A DNA stretch of 64,000 nucleotides from Xylanibacter rarus (GCF_001275135.1 NZ_LFQU01000018.1:20546-84545); one strand, 5' to 3'. Shown: positions 40,970 through 49,907, counted from the first letter of the stretch. Made by a program: numbers and translations. The notes: generated by a model not told the origin, from the letters alone.

Positions 40970-42199
40970 TTACATGGCGACTTCCTTGTAAATTTTCTCG
41001 ATGCCGACAAACTTCTTGTCAAGCCCCTGCATATCGCTGCCTATCTTGCTGTTGGTGATGCGGGCGTAGATTTGTGTCGTTTCTATGTTTGTGTGTCCCA
41101 GCATCTTGGACACCGTTTCAATGGGTACGCCCTTTGACAGCGTGGTGGTCGTGGCGAACGTGTGCCGGGCAAGGTGGAATGTCAGGTTCTTTTTAATACC
41201 GCATATATCGGCAATCTCTTTCAGGTAGGCGTTTAGCTTCTGATTGCTGATTACGGGAAGTATCTTCCCGTCCGGTAACTTGCCCTTGTACTTCTTCAAA
41301 ATCATCTTGGGAATATCCAGCAGGGGAACATTCACGTCCGTATTCGTCTTTTGCCGCTTGGTGATTATCCAAAGGTTGCCGTCAAAGGACTTTTGGATAT
41401 TCTCCTGCCGCAAGTTGGCGACATCGCTGTATGCCAAACCGCAGAAACAGGAAAAGACGAACAAATCCCTGACGTGTTCCAGCCGTTCGGAAACCATTTT
41501 CTTTTTAAGGATGATTTTTATCTCGTCCTCTGTCAGATAACCCCTGTCCACTTTTTCCAGCCGGATTTTGTAGCTGGCGAACGGGTCGCCCACCAGTATG
41601 CCGTTGTTACGGGCAATGATGATGATACGCTTGAAGAACTGCATGAACTTGGCGGTGGTGTTGTAGCCGCACTTGCAGGCGGTACGCAAATACAACTCAA
41701 AATCGGTAATGAACATCGGGCTTATCTCCTTTATGGATATGTCCGATACGTTGTACTTGCTTTGGATAAATTCAGCGAGGTGGCGGCGGGTCACTTCATA
41801 CTTGCGGTAGGTCGCTATCGTCTTGGATATGCCCACAAGCTGCTTCACATCGTCATTGTGCTTTTGGAACAATGAAAGGATTGTTTCGTGGCTCTCGCTA
41901 TGACCTAAAAACTCGTTTTTCACTTTCTCGGCGGTCACGTAGTTGTCACGCCGCTGCATTTCGTGGTAAATGGTATTCAGGGAAGAACGTATGTCGTCCA
42001 AAAGGGCGTTTATCCTCCCGGCATCCCTGCCTTTGGCTTTGCCCGCAGCAATGCTCCAGTTGTCGGGCTGGATGCTCTGTTTCGTACTGAACTGGCAAAG
42101 TTTGCCGTCTATGGTGATGCGTGCCATAATCATAACCTCGCCGTTTTTCTTTTCAGAACCTTTCTTCAAATAAAAAAGAACCTTGAATGTCGATTTCAT
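40970..42199 (-). CDS. int: ICE tyrosine integrase
   Basis: The 409-residue protein has an N-terminal arm-binding domain (MKSTFKVLFYLKKG), a SAM-like core-binding domain and a C-terminal catalytic domain with HLARHTFATTTTLSKGVPIETVSKMLGHTNIETTQIYARI, giving HxxR, the late His and the Tyr nucleophile. The first catalytic Arg is absent in the CGLAYSDVANL position, as in the IntDOT-type integrases of Bacteroidales. The gene lies next to tRNA-Ser with repeated GGTAACGA sites at both element ends, so this is the enzyme that integrates the ICE. No separate excisionase gene adjoins it. Confidence 0.93.
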   Translation of the reverse strand: MKSTFKVLFYLKKGSEKKNGEVMIMARITIDGKLCQFSTKQSIQPDNWSIAAGKAKGRDAGRINALLDDIRSSLNTIYHEMQRRDNYVTAEKVKNEFLGHSESHETILSLFQKHNDDVKQLVGISKTIATYRKYEVTRRHLAEFIQSKYNVSDISIKEISPMFITDFELYLRTACKCGYNTTAKFMQFFKRIIIIARNNGILVGDPFASYKIRLEKVDRGYLTEDEIKIILKKKMVSERLEHVRDLFVFSCFCGLAYSDVANLRQENIQKSFDGNLWIITKRQKTNTDVNVPLLDIPKMILKKYKGKLPDGKILPVISNQKLNAYLKEIADICGIKKNLTFHLARHTFATTTTLSKGVPIETVSKMLGHTNIETTQIYARITNSKIGSDMQGLDKKFVGIEKIYKEVAM

Positions 42200-42298
42200 A
42201 ACTCAAAATTTTTAGTTGCAAAATTAGTTTTTACCTCTCGTTTTCGAGTTATGCAGACTATGGACTAATATAGTCATTATCAGGTCATTTATGGACAA

Positions 42299-42350
42299 TT
42301 CGTTACCGTTTTTGTCCGGCAGGGAATAGGTAACGATTTAGTAACGAAAC
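42299..42350. repeat. Integrase arm-type sites, outer right end
   Basis: ATTCGTTACCG, then ATAGGTAACGATTTAGTAACG and GAAAC carry the same words as the left end at 4246 in a related order. Confidence 0.5.
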
Positions 42351-42401
42351 TTTGTCTTTTACCGTACTTTTGAAGTCTTGGAAGCAGGACTTTCGGGCAA
42401 T

Positions 42402-42433
42402 AAAAAAAGCCACAAATCATTGATTTGTAGCTT
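42402..42433 (-). terminator. ICE-supplied terminator for tRNA-Ser
   Basis: AGCCACAAATCA and TGATTTGTAGCT form an imperfect stem, followed on the minus strand by TTTTTTT. It stands 40 bases beyond the tRNA-Ser 3' end on the ICE side. Confidence 0.7.
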
Positions 42434-42471
42434 TTTGTCCGTTTGCTGACCATTTCTGTCCAGCACGTTCA

Positions 42472-42494
42472 GCGGAGAGAGAGGGATTCGAACC
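42472..42494. other. attR: right border within tRNA-Ser
   Basis: GCGGAGAGAGAGGG (42472-42485) repeats the left-border sequence at 4171. It covers the 3' acceptor strand and part of the T-arm of tRNA-Ser. Confidence 0.7.
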
Positions 42495-42557
42495 CCCGGT
42501 GCCTCTCAGCACGACGGTTTTCAAGACCGTTGTAATCGACCACTCTACCATCTCTCC
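42473..42557 (-). tRNA. tRNA-Ser(UGA)
   Basis: On the minus strand GGAGAGA pairs with TCTCTCC, the anticodon loop is CTTGAAA with anticodon TGA, and a long variable arm (GTGCTGAGAGGCAC) is present, as in tRNA-Ser. The 3' CCA is not encoded. The T-loop is GGTTCGAAT. The gene remains intact after the ICE insertion at its 3' end. Confidence 0.95.
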
Positions 42558-42596
42558 TTTGTCGGATCGACAAGCTTTGTGTCTCAAAAGCGAGTG

Positions 42597-42604
42597 CAAA
42601 GGTA
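42597..42604 (-). promoter_or_regulatory. -7 element of tRNA-Ser
   Basis: TACCTTTG on the minus strand, 40 bases upstream of the tRNA 5' end, matches TAnnTTTG. Confidence 0.7.
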
Positions 42605-42749
42605 AGGGGTTTTTATGTAATCTCCAAATTTTTTGGCGACTTTTTTCAAAAAAAGTGTGTTTTTCTTGTTTTCATGGTGATTTCATACGCTTTTGGATGG
42701 CTTAAAAGCATGCGTTGATGCCGGACATGGCGACACGACGAGAAACGAG

Positions 42750-43014
42750 AAAAAGTTTTTGTTAAAAACTCGTCACTCGTCACATCAGGACTTAACACAC
42801 TGACAATCAAAACGTTACAGTGTGACGAGTTTCATTTTCAACTCGTCACACTACTTATCACAACCAGCCGAAACGTGAAGATTTTCGGGCAAAAAAGGGC
42901 AGAAATGGCGGGATGTGATGAGTTGAGAAATCAACTCGTCACGCCTTATAAAGCTGACATTCAACGAGTTAAACCGCATTGTGACGAGTGACGAGTTTTT
43001 AACAAAACTTTTTT
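42750..43014. repeat. Composite repeat A, copy 1, CGTCAC terminal inverted repeats
   Basis: The left end (42750-42784) and the right end (42980-43014) are near-perfect inverted repeats, each holding GTTAAAAACTCG joined to TCACTCGTCACA. The inside carries ACTGACAATCAA and GTGTGACGAGTTTC/AACTCGTCACAC. A second copy with the same plan lies at 63455. No transposase is present, so it looks like a non-autonomous, MITE-like element or a conserved folded intergenic repeat. Confidence 0.7.
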
Positions 43015-43212
43015 AGTATTAGAGTCAACCAATATCAGTAAAAGGATTACCAGAAGTCAACTTCCGGCAGGAATAAGCAAAAAACATATCTACCGAAATC
43101 AGGAAAAGGCGTCAACGGCAATGAATTTATATGCTTTACATACAGAAAAACATGAAAAAGGCAATATGAACGGATATGCACTGTAAACAAAAAACAACAA
43201 CCGAGAAATATT

Positions 43213-43380
43213 AAAAAGACACCTGCGTGCTGCCGAAAGAGCATCTTTCAACATACAAAAGGATACATTTCATACGGCAAAAGGGCACCTTTCAGAAGGC
43301 AAAAGGATGTCTTTTAAGATATAAAAGGGCACATATCATGCTGCGAAAAGACATATTTTAAAACGTAAAACAGACATGAT
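43213..43380. repeat. Composite repeat B, copy 1, degenerate 22-bp units
   Basis: About seven units begin AAAAGG or AAAAGA every 20-23 bases, for example AAAAGGGCACCTTTCAGAAG and AAAAGGATGTCTTTTAAGAT. The pattern is AAAAGGRCAYMTTTCA with variable ends. A second array with the same unit lies at 63823. Units differ too much, and lack unique spacers, for a CRISPR array. Confidence 0.6.
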
Positions 43381-43470
43381 TAAAGCCTGAAGTTTGGCAA
43401 CTCTTATGCTGCGACACGGCGAAAATCAATGCGCCATACATGCGCACGATATAAAGATGTGATGATTTTA

Positions 43471-43502
43471 TTTGGCATTTCAGCAGGGTTGCACTACCTT
43501 TG
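43471..43502 (+). promoter_or_regulatory. mutS2 promoter (-33 TTTG, -7 TACCTTTG)
   Basis: TTTG (43471-43474), 20 bases, then TACCTTTG (43495-43502) fit the Bacteroidota consensus. The ATG at 43507 comes 5 bases after the -7 element, so the transcript would be leaderless or nearly so. Confidence 0.75.
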
Positions 43503-43506
43503 CAGC

Positions 43507-46041
43507 ATGATTTACCCAAAGACGTTTGAAACTAAGATAGGATTCGATGAAATCCGCACGCTTCTGCGCGAGCGCTGCCTCAGTACACTCGGTAAGGAGA
43601 GAATAGACAACATGACATTCTCGAGCGACGCAGAAGTGATAAACGAATGGCTGCAACAGGTGAAAGAGTTCAGACGGCTGCAAGAAGAAGCCGACGACTT
43701 TCCGATGCAATATTTCTTCGACGTGCGCGAGTCGGTGGCACGCCTGCGACTTGAAGGCACTCATCTCGACGAAGGCGAACTGTTTGACCTCAGGCGCTCG
43801 CTCGAGACGATATGCAACATCGTCAACTATCTTAACCGCACGGACGGCAACGACGACGAGGAAGAAAGGACATACCCCTACCCCGCGCTTCACCGCCTGA
43901 CGGCAGACATTATAACATTTCCGCAACTGATACAGCGCATCGACCAGATACTCGACAAGTTCGGAAAGGTGAAAGACAGCGCATCGGTCGAGCTGCAGAA
44001 CATAAGGCGCGAGCTGTCGCGCACCGAAGGCAGCATATCGCGCACGCTATACAGCATACTGCGCTCGGCACAGAGCGAAGGTCTGGTTGACAAGGACGTT
44101 ACGCCTGCCATACGCGACGGCCGACTGGTGATACCCGTAACGCAGGGACTGAAGCGCAAGATTAAAGGTATAGTACACGACGAGTCGGCATCGGGCAAGA
44201 CCGTGTTTATTGAGCCTACCGAGGTGGTTGAAGCCAACAACAAGGTGAGAGAGCTTGAAGCCGAGGAGCGCCGCGAGATAATACGCATACTGACCGATTT
44301 CTCAAAACTTGTACGTCCACACGTAAAGCCCATATTGGAGTCGTACAGGTTTCTGGCAACGATAGACATGATACGCGCCAAGGCCGAACTGGCACGGCTG
44401 ATAAAAGGCATTGAGCCGGAAGTCGGGAAGAAGCCCCACATAGACTGGATTCAGGCACGCCACCCGCTGCTGCAGCTGTCGTTAGAAAAGCAGGACAAGA
44501 AGGTTGTGCCGCTCGACATAATGCTGACCAAAGACAAGCGCATACTGATAATATCGGGTCCTAACGCCGGCGGAAAGTCGGTTTGTCTGAAGACGGCCGG
44601 ACTGCTGCAATACATGCTTCAGTGCGGACTGTCAATCCCCGTAGGCGACCGCTCGCACACAGGAATATTCAAGAACATACTTATCGACATAGGCGACGAG
44701 CAGAGCATAGAGAACGACCTGAGTACATACTCGAGCCACCTCATGAACATGAAGTACATGATGAAGTTTGCCAACAACAGCACGCTGCTGCTCATCGACG
44801 AATTTGGTACGGGCACGGAGCCGCAGATTGGCGGTGCAATAGCCGAAGCCGTGCTGAAGCAGTTCTGCAACAAACAGGCCTACGGCATAATAACCACCCA
44901 CTATCAGAACCTGAAGCACTTTGCCGAAGACCACGAAGGAGTGGTAAACGGAGCCATGCTATACGACCGCCAGCAGATGAAGGCGCTTTTCCAACTCTCG
45001 ATAGGCAACCCCGGAAGCTCGTTTGCAATAGAGATAGCGCGCAAGATTGGACTGCCCGAAGAGGTGATAAAAGACGCGAGCGACATTGTTGGAAGCGACT
45101 ATATACAGAGCGACAAGTATCTGCAGGACATTGTGCGCGACAAACGCTACTGGGAAAACAAGCGACAGAACATTCATCAGCGCGAAAAGACAATGGAGCA
45201 GACCATTGCTAAATATGAAAGCGAGGTGAAGGAACTGGAGCAGAGCCGAAAGGACGTGATACGCAAGGCGAAGGAACAGGCCGAAGAACTGCTGCGCGAG
45301 AGCAACAAGAAGATAGAGAACGCCATAAGGGAAATACGCGAAAGTCAGGCCGAAAAGGCGGAGACTAAGCGCATAAGGGAAGAGCTAAATGCGTTTAAGC
45401 AGGAAATCAACGAGGTTGACACTACTGCCAACGACGAGATGATAGCCCGAAAGATAAAACAGATACAGGAGCGCAAGGAGAGAAAGGAGAAGCGCAAGAA
45501 GGAGAAGGCCGAGAAGAACAAAGACGCGGCTGCCGCACTGAAAGAGGCCACGCTGAAGAAGAAAGAGAAAGACGCACCGCTGGAAGCCGGCGAGACAGTG
45601 CGCATAAAGGGCCTTACATCTGTGGGACGGATAGAAAGCACCGACGGCAAGATGGCCACAGTGATATTCGGCGACATGCGCACCAAGATGCGCGCCGACC
45701 GCCTGGAGCGTGCCGAAATGCCCAAAAAGGAGGAGCCGAAGACCTACGCTTCAGTGGGACGACAAACGCGCGAGACGATAGACAACCGCAAGCTGAACTT
45801 CAAGCAGGACATAGACGTGCGCGGAATGAGGGGCGACGAAGCCATAAACGCCGTTACATATTTTATCGACGATGCCATACTTGTGGGCATGAGCCGCGTG
45901 CGCATTCTGCACGGCACAGGCTCGGGCATACTGCGCCAGCTTATCCGTCAGTATCTGTCAACAGTGCCAAATGTTGTTTCTTACCGCGATGAACACGTGC
46001 AGTTTGGCGGTGCCGGAATAACGGTGGTTGACCTTGAGTAA
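43507..46041 (+). CDS. mutS2: MutS2 endonuclease
   Basis: The 844-residue protein has the MutS2 core: ATPase Walker A GPNAGGKS at residues 351-358, Walker B LLLIDEFG around 427-434 and FGTGTEP after it. A coiled-coil part follows (DKRYWENKRQNIHQREKTMEQTIAKY), then a C-terminal SMR nuclease domain with DVRGMRGDEAI and HGTGSGILR. It suppresses recombination and may act in ribosome rescue. The earlier in-frame start at 43429 is upstream of the promoter and is rejected. Confidence 0.95.
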   Translation: MIYPKTFETKIGFDEIRTLLRERCLSTLGKERIDNMTFSSDAEVINEWLQQVKEFRRLQEEADDFPMQYFFDVRESVARLRLEGTHLDEGELFDLRRSLETICNIVNYLNRTDGNDDEEERTYPYPALHRLTADIITFPQLIQRIDQILDKFGKVKDSASVELQNIRRELSRTEGSISRTLYSILRSAQSEGLVDKDVTPAIRDGRLVIPVTQGLKRKIKGIVHDESASGKTVFIEPTEVVEANNKVRELEAEERREIIRILTDFSKLVRPHVKPILESYRFLATIDMIRAKAELARLIKGIEPEVGKKPHIDWIQARHPLLQLSLEKQDKKVVPLDIMLTKDKRILIISGPNAGGKSVCLKTAGLLQYMLQCGLSIPVGDRSHTGIFKNILIDIGDEQSIENDLSTYSSHLMNMKYMMKFANNSTLLLIDEFGTGTEPQIGGAIAEAVLKQFCNKQAYGIITTHYQNLKHFAEDHEGVVNGAMLYDRQQMKALFQLSIGNPGSSFAIEIARKIGLPEEVIKDASDIVGSDYIQSDKYLQDIVRDKRYWENKRQNIHQREKTMEQTIAKYESEVKELEQSRKDVIRKAKEQAEELLRESNKKIENAIREIRESQAEKAETKRIREELNAFKQEINEVDTTANDEMIARKIKQIQERKERKEKRKKEKAEKNKDAAAALKEATLKKKEKDAPLEAGETVRIKGLTSVGRIESTDGKMATVIFGDMRTKMRADRLERAEMPKKEEPKTYASVGRQTRETIDNRKLNFKQDIDVRGMRGDEAINAVTYFIDDAILVGMSRVRILHGTGSGILRQLIRQYLSTVPNVVSYRDEHVQFGGAGITVVDLE

Positions 46042-46070
46042 ACAGACCGAAAATAATCTTCACAATATAA

Positions 46071-46116
46071 AAATGACTGCTGAGCAAATTATAACATTGC
46101 TCCGCAGTCATTTTTG
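46071..46116 (+). terminator. Terminator of mutS2
   Basis: AATGACTGCTGAGCAA and TTGCTCCGCAGTCATT form a long stem with one mismatch around ATTATAACA, followed by TTTTG. Confidence 0.9.
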
Positions 46117-46265
46117 TTTATTATCGCTTACCGAAAATATAAAAACAGAGATAAACAATATCACAATTCCGGCACGGATACTCAACTACAAAGAAGCATA
46201 ACCACAATGGGCCAACAAGCCGCATCGTGGGTTATTATGGCGTTATACCTATGCCTTCAGCCGCT

Positions 46266-47027
46266 TTATAGGTTTGCGACAAACGCAGGGAAACCGGGTT
46301 TGCTGTCGACCTCGCTGTAAGAGAAGCCTTCAAAATCGAACGACTTCAGCTTGTCGGCATTGTCAATACGGTTTTGAAGCAGATAGCGCGTCATGGCTCC
46401 GCGGCACATCTTGGCATAAATGACAATAGTCTTCAGCCGTCCGCCCTTGCTGACATAGAACTCCGGGCGAACAACATCAACCTCGCGCGCCACCTTGCGC
46501 CAGTTGAACAGTCGCCTCATCTCGCTGCTCGCAAGGTCGACAAGCAGTCCGCCGGAAGCCTTAACCGAATCGATAAGCACATCGGTGAGCAGCGGTTTCC
46601 AATAGTCGAACATACTCACACCATTATCCGGCAGCACCACGTTGCCTTCAAGTCTGTAAGGCTTTATCATGTCGGCGGGGCGCAAAAGGCCATACAAGAA
46701 CGAAGTTATCCACAGATGCTCCTGTGCATAAGTCTGAACTTCTGGCGTAAAGCCCGGCGCATCAAGATATTTATAAACCACGCCCGTATATGCCAAAACA
46801 GCCTGAAGCCTCGGTCCTTCGCCCGCAAAGTGCATATACCTCAGTCGGTTCTGCCGCGCAATGTCTGCGTTGCAGTGAAGCATATCAGCCAGTTCGGCCT
46901 CATCATATCCCGCCATCTGCAATGCGTTGTGCATAGCCTCGCCGGCAAAACGCGGCTCGGTCATAATGCCATAATTGCCGTCATCACTTCCGCGCATATC
47001 CTTCGCGCATCCAATAAGAATCTGCAT
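46266..47027 (-). CDS. yaaA: YaaA family protein (peroxide stress, DUF328)
   Basis: The 253-residue protein has the YaaA signature: MQILIGCAKDMRG at the start, YTGVVYKYLDAP in the middle and a conserved LRPADMIKPYRLEG block. A VDLASSEMRRLFNW motif is near residue 165, with a KTIVIYAKMCRGAMTRYLLQN helix towards the end. In E. coli YaaA limits unincorporated iron and protects DNA from oxidative damage; the family binds DNA. Single gene converging on mutS2. Confidence 0.9.
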   Translation of the reverse strand: MQILIGCAKDMRGSDDGNYGIMTEPRFAGEAMHNALQMAGYDEAELADMLHCNADIARQNRLRYMHFAGEGPRLQAVLAYTGVVYKYLDAPGFTPEVQTYAQEHLWITSFLYGLLRPADMIKPYRLEGNVVLPDNGVSMFDYWKPLLTDVLIDSVKASGGLLVDLASSEMRRLFNWRKVAREVDVVRPEFYVSKGGRLKTIVIYAKMCRGAMTRYLLQNRIDNADKLKSFDFEGFSYSEVDSKPGFPAFVANL

Positions 47028-47131
47028 ATCTGATATTTTATTTAATTCGACATAAAATAATTTATCCGGCGAGAGTCAGACGATAAGCACCGTCCACCGC
47101 ACACTCACGCCACAAGTGCCCAATAAAGCCA

Positions 47132-47500
47132 TTATTCTGTCAGTGACTCATATTCGCGCTGCATCTTTTTAGGCATCTTCTTCACCACCTCTTCAACCGA
47201 ATGAAGTATAAGTTCGCAGATAAGACTGTCGGGCACATCGCTATCGAGAGCCACCGTTATCCAATATTTTCTGTCAGAGTGGCGACCGAAGAATATGCCG
47301 TCATATCGCTCCATGAGTTCAGCCGACCGCTCCGTGCTGCACTTCATGTTGGCGATAAAGCAGCCGTCTTTGGGCTCCAGACCGCAATATGTGAACATCT
47401 TGCCCATAATTTTATACACAAGCACGTCGCTGCCGAAAGGGAAACATTCTTCAACACCCTTCACTGTAAGGCAAAAATCGCGAAACTGTTCTATGTTCAT
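47132..47500 (-). CDS. MmcQ/YjbR family protein
   Basis: The 122-residue protein (MNIEQFRDFCLTVKGVEECFPFG at the start, IMGKMFTYCGLEPKDGCFIANMKC in the middle, KKYWITVALDSDVP-like end) is a YjbR/MmcQ-type double-wing fold, a family with DNA-binding or unknown functions. ATG 47500 is preferred: the longer frame to 47581 crosses a TATATTTG promoter element near 47530. No neighbour suggests a role. Confidence 0.85.
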   Translation of the reverse strand: MNIEQFRDFCLTVKGVEECFPFGSDVLVYKIMGKMFTYCGLEPKDGCFIANMKCSTERSAELMERYDGIFFGRHSDRKYWITVALDSDVPDSLICELILHSVEEVVKKMPKKMQREYESLTE

Positions 47501-47596
47501 ATCTTCAGAGATAATGTTTATGGCGATGCAAATATAACGATTTTGCCGGTTTAATCCAAACCTGGCATGGCGCAATAACAACTATCAAGAAAACAA

Positions 47597-47623
47597 AAGC
47601 CGCAACCTTATTGGCTGCGGCTC
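47597..47623 (-). terminator. Terminator of tRNA-Trp
   Basis: AGCCGCA and TGCGGCT pair around an 11-base loop; on the minus strand TTTGTTTTC follows. Confidence 0.85.
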
Positions 47624-47632
47624 TATATTATT

Positions 47633-47707
47633 GCACGGGAAGAGAGGCTCGAACTCCCGACACTCGGTTTTGGAGACCGATGCTCTACCAACTGAGCTAT
47701 CCCCGTG
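47633..47707 (-). tRNA. tRNA-Trp(CCA)
   Basis: Minus-strand CACGGGG pairs with TCCCGTG. The anticodon loop is CTCCAAA with anticodon CCA, the T-loop is GTTCGAGCC and the D-arm is GCTCAGTTGGTAGAGC. The CCA end is not encoded. TACCTTTG at 47718-47725 is its -7 element and the terminator follows at 47597-47623. Confidence 0.95.
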
Positions 47708-47862
47708 TTTGCGGCTGCAAAGGTAATGTCTGTTTTTTAATTCTGCAAATCTTTGATAAATTTATTTCATTCAAAAGCGCATAATTTATGCCATTTTGTG
47801 CTGCAGACGCCTGCAAAGCGGCATTTTTCAGCCACAGACATACAATATTAATGCTTTTCAGC

Positions 47863-49263
47863 TTACCAGCATTCAAGGTCCTGCTCGATGTCCTTCATGC
47901 TTTCCTTACGGAAGACAGGACTCTTTATGCCCCTTCTCTTCTGATCAAGATAGTCGTCGAGCAGCCTGAAAGCATATTTGCCCAAAAGCAATATTGCCAC
48001 GAGATTGCAGAGAGCCATCAGGGCCATAGTTACGTCGGCAAGGCTCCACACAAGATTAAGACTTGCCAAAGAGCCGAACATGACCATGCCGACAACCAGA
48101 AGACGATAGACAAACACGGGCCACTGGCGCAACGTGAAGAAACGTATGTTGGCCTCGCCGTAATAATAGTTGCCGAGAATGCTGCTGTAGGCGAAGAACA
48201 AAGTGGCTATGGCAACATAGACAGTGCCTATGCCGCCCACCTCGTTGGTGAGCGCAGCCTGAGTAAGCTGTATGCCGTCGAGACTGCTGTCTACGCTGTC
48301 TTTGCTGAACAGAATGATGAAAGCCGTGCACGAACAGATAAGCAATGTGTCGGTGAACACGCCCAACGCCTGTATGAAGCCCTGCTTGGCGGGATGGGTT
48401 ACGTGGGCTGTGGCGGCAGCATTGGGAGCCGAGCCCATGCCCGCCTCGTTGCTGAACAGTCCGCGCTTTATGCCCTGCATAAGTGCCGCGCCCATTCCGC
48501 CGCCCAAAGCCTGATGCCAGCCGAAGGCATTGCCAACAATGAGAGATACGACATCGGGTATGCGGCCAATGTTGGTCAGCACGACAAACAGTGCCAGCAG
48601 TATGTAGCCAACGGCCATTATGGGCACTATGACGCTGCTGAACGCCGCTATGCGGTGGATGCCTCCGAAGATGATAAACAGCGTAAGCACCGATATTACT
48701 GCGCCCGACAGCACAGAGTCAACGGCAAACGCGCTCTGCAGAGCAGCGCTCATGGTGTTGCTCTGCACCGAATTGAACGCAAAGCCGAACGTTATTGTGA
48801 TAAGCACCGCAAAAAGGATGCCCATCCAGCGCTTTTTAAGTCCTTTCTCCATATAGTAAGCCGGTCCGCCTATATACGAGTGCTTGCCCTTTATCTTGAA
48901 CAACTGCGCCAATGACGACTCGACAAATGCGCTGCTCGAACCAAGCAAAGCTATAATCCACATCCAGAACACTGCGCCCGGACCGCCCACAGTGATGGCC
49001 GTTGCCACTCCGGCAAGGTTGCCCGTGCCGACGCGGCTTGCCAGCGACACGGTGAAAGCCTGAAAAGAAGATATGTGCTTCTCGTGTCCGTTTATCTTTG
49101 CCGTAGAGTCGCCCAGCAGGCGTATCATCTCTCCTATCATGCGAAACTGCACAAACTTAGTCTTGATGCTGAACCATACGGCACAGCCCAGCAGCATTAC
49201 TACAAGTATGTAAGTCCAGAGAATGTCGTTGGTCTCGTTGATTATCTGTGTGAATAGTTCCAT
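47863..49263 (-). CDS. Sodium:alanine symporter, AGCS family
   Basis: The 466-residue membrane protein has about ten hydrophobic segments and the AGCS motifs: FQAFTVSLASRVGTGNLAGVATAI (residues 68-91), GGPGAVFWMWIIALLGSSSAFVESSLAQLFK, then MGSAPNAAATAHVTHPAKQGF. It couples Na+ entry to uptake of Ala or Gly. Length is normal. The 375-residue ORF on the opposite strand (47788-48915) is an antisense shadow. Confidence 0.95.
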   Translation of the reverse strand: MELFTQIINETNDILWTYILVVMLLGCAVWFSIKTKFVQFRMIGEMIRLLGDSTAKINGHEKHISSFQAFTVSLASRVGTGNLAGVATAITVGGPGAVFWMWIIALLGSSSAFVESSLAQLFKIKGKHSYIGGPAYYMEKGLKKRWMGILFAVLITITFGFAFNSVQSNTMSAALQSAFAVDSVLSGAVISVLTLFIIFGGIHRIAAFSSVIVPIMAVGYILLALFVVLTNIGRIPDVVSLIVGNAFGWHQALGGGMGAALMQGIKRGLFSNEAGMGSAPNAAATAHVTHPAKQGFIQALGVFTDTLLICSCTAFIILFSKDSVDSSLDGIQLTQAALTNEVGGIGTVYVAIATLFFAYSSILGNYYYGEANIRFFTLRQWPVFVYRLLVVGMVMFGSLASLNLVWSLADVTMALMALCNLVAILLLGKYAFRLLDDYLDQKRRGIKSPVFRKESMKDIEQDLECW

Positions 49264-49268
49264 GACGC

Positions 49269-49907
49269 TTATTGGTTTTGCTTAAGTTTAAAATAAAATA
49301 TATGCTCTCTGAAAACAGTCTCCACCAAGTCGAAACGTATAAAGTCGGCCAAAAGGCTGATTACCTGACGGCGGGGAATATGCGACAGTCTTACACACCG
49401 GTTTAGCGTAAGCTCGCCATACTTCTCCAAAAGGCGCAAGATGCACTGCTCCCGTTCGTTACATCTTATCATCACATCCTTATGGTCATGCCGCCAAATA
49501 TCGAGATGCACCGGACTGGCAAGTATCGTTTCGTCCTTAATGCGAATGTATGCCTTAGGTTTCTTGTCCTCGTCAACGGCGTATACGGGCTTATGCTGAC
49601 TCTCGGCCACACTGACTTCAAGCACATCCTTGCCGTCGACCTTATATATCTGACTGTCGAGAGTAACCGACGGCCTGCAGTATCGCGTTGCGGCAACTTC
49701 TATCATGTATATCTCCTCGGCCGAACGTATGCCGGCGATCTTGCCGTTGTCCTTAACGCCCACAAGCAGCCGCCCTCCCTCGGTGTTTGAAAAGGCAGAA
49801 AGACTGCGTGCTATCTTGCATGCGTCTGTTATGGCAAACTTAAAGTCCTGATGCACATGCTCGCCTTCGGTAACAAGCTGCAAGATATGGTTTCTGTTCA
49901 TTTTCAT
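49269..49907 (-). CDS. AlbA_2/Schlafen-like DNA-binding protein
   Basis: The product (about 212 residues) has an AlbA_2 domain: GEHVHQDFKFAITDACKIARSLSAFSNTEGGRLLVGVKDNGKIAG (about residues 12-56), followed by IYMIEVAATRYCRPSV. A winged-helix C-terminus holds LTLNRCVRLSHIPRRQVISLLADF. Such proteins bind nucleic acid and regulate transcription. TATCTTTG at 49918-49925 (minus) with a -33 TTTG 21 bases upstream places the start at 49907 (ATGAAAATG). The longer ORF to 49940 would cross the promoter. Confidence 0.8.
   Translation of the reverse strand: MKMNRNHILQLVTEGEHVHQDFKFAITDACKIARSLSAFSNTEGGRLLVGVKDNGKIAGIRSAEEIYMIEVAATRYCRPSVTLDSQIYKVDGKDVLEVSVAESQHKPVYAVDEDKKPKAYIRIKDETILASPVHLDIWRHDHKDVMIRCNEREQCILRLLEKYGELTLNRCVRLSHIPRRQVISLLADFIRFDLVETVFREHIFYFKLKQNQ

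Noticed and set aside
42750-43014. Insertion sequence
   Set aside because: It has terminal inverted repeats but no room for a transposase and no ORF of useful length.
43213-43380. CRISPR array
   Set aside because: Units are only similar, not identical, there are no unique spacers of constant length, and no cas genes are nearby. The same holds at 63823-63960.
43429-43506. Longer start for mutS2
   Set aside because: It lies upstream of the promoter element and adds residues not seen in MutS2 proteins.
46114-46320. 68-residue ORF after mutS2
   Set aside because: It begins inside the mutS2 terminator and overlaps the end of yaaA on the other strand.
47788-48915. 375-residue ORF on the plus strand
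   Set aside because: It is antisense to the AGCS symporter gene, which has clear family motifs, and its own composition (His, Tyr and Ala-rich) is typical of a shadow frame.
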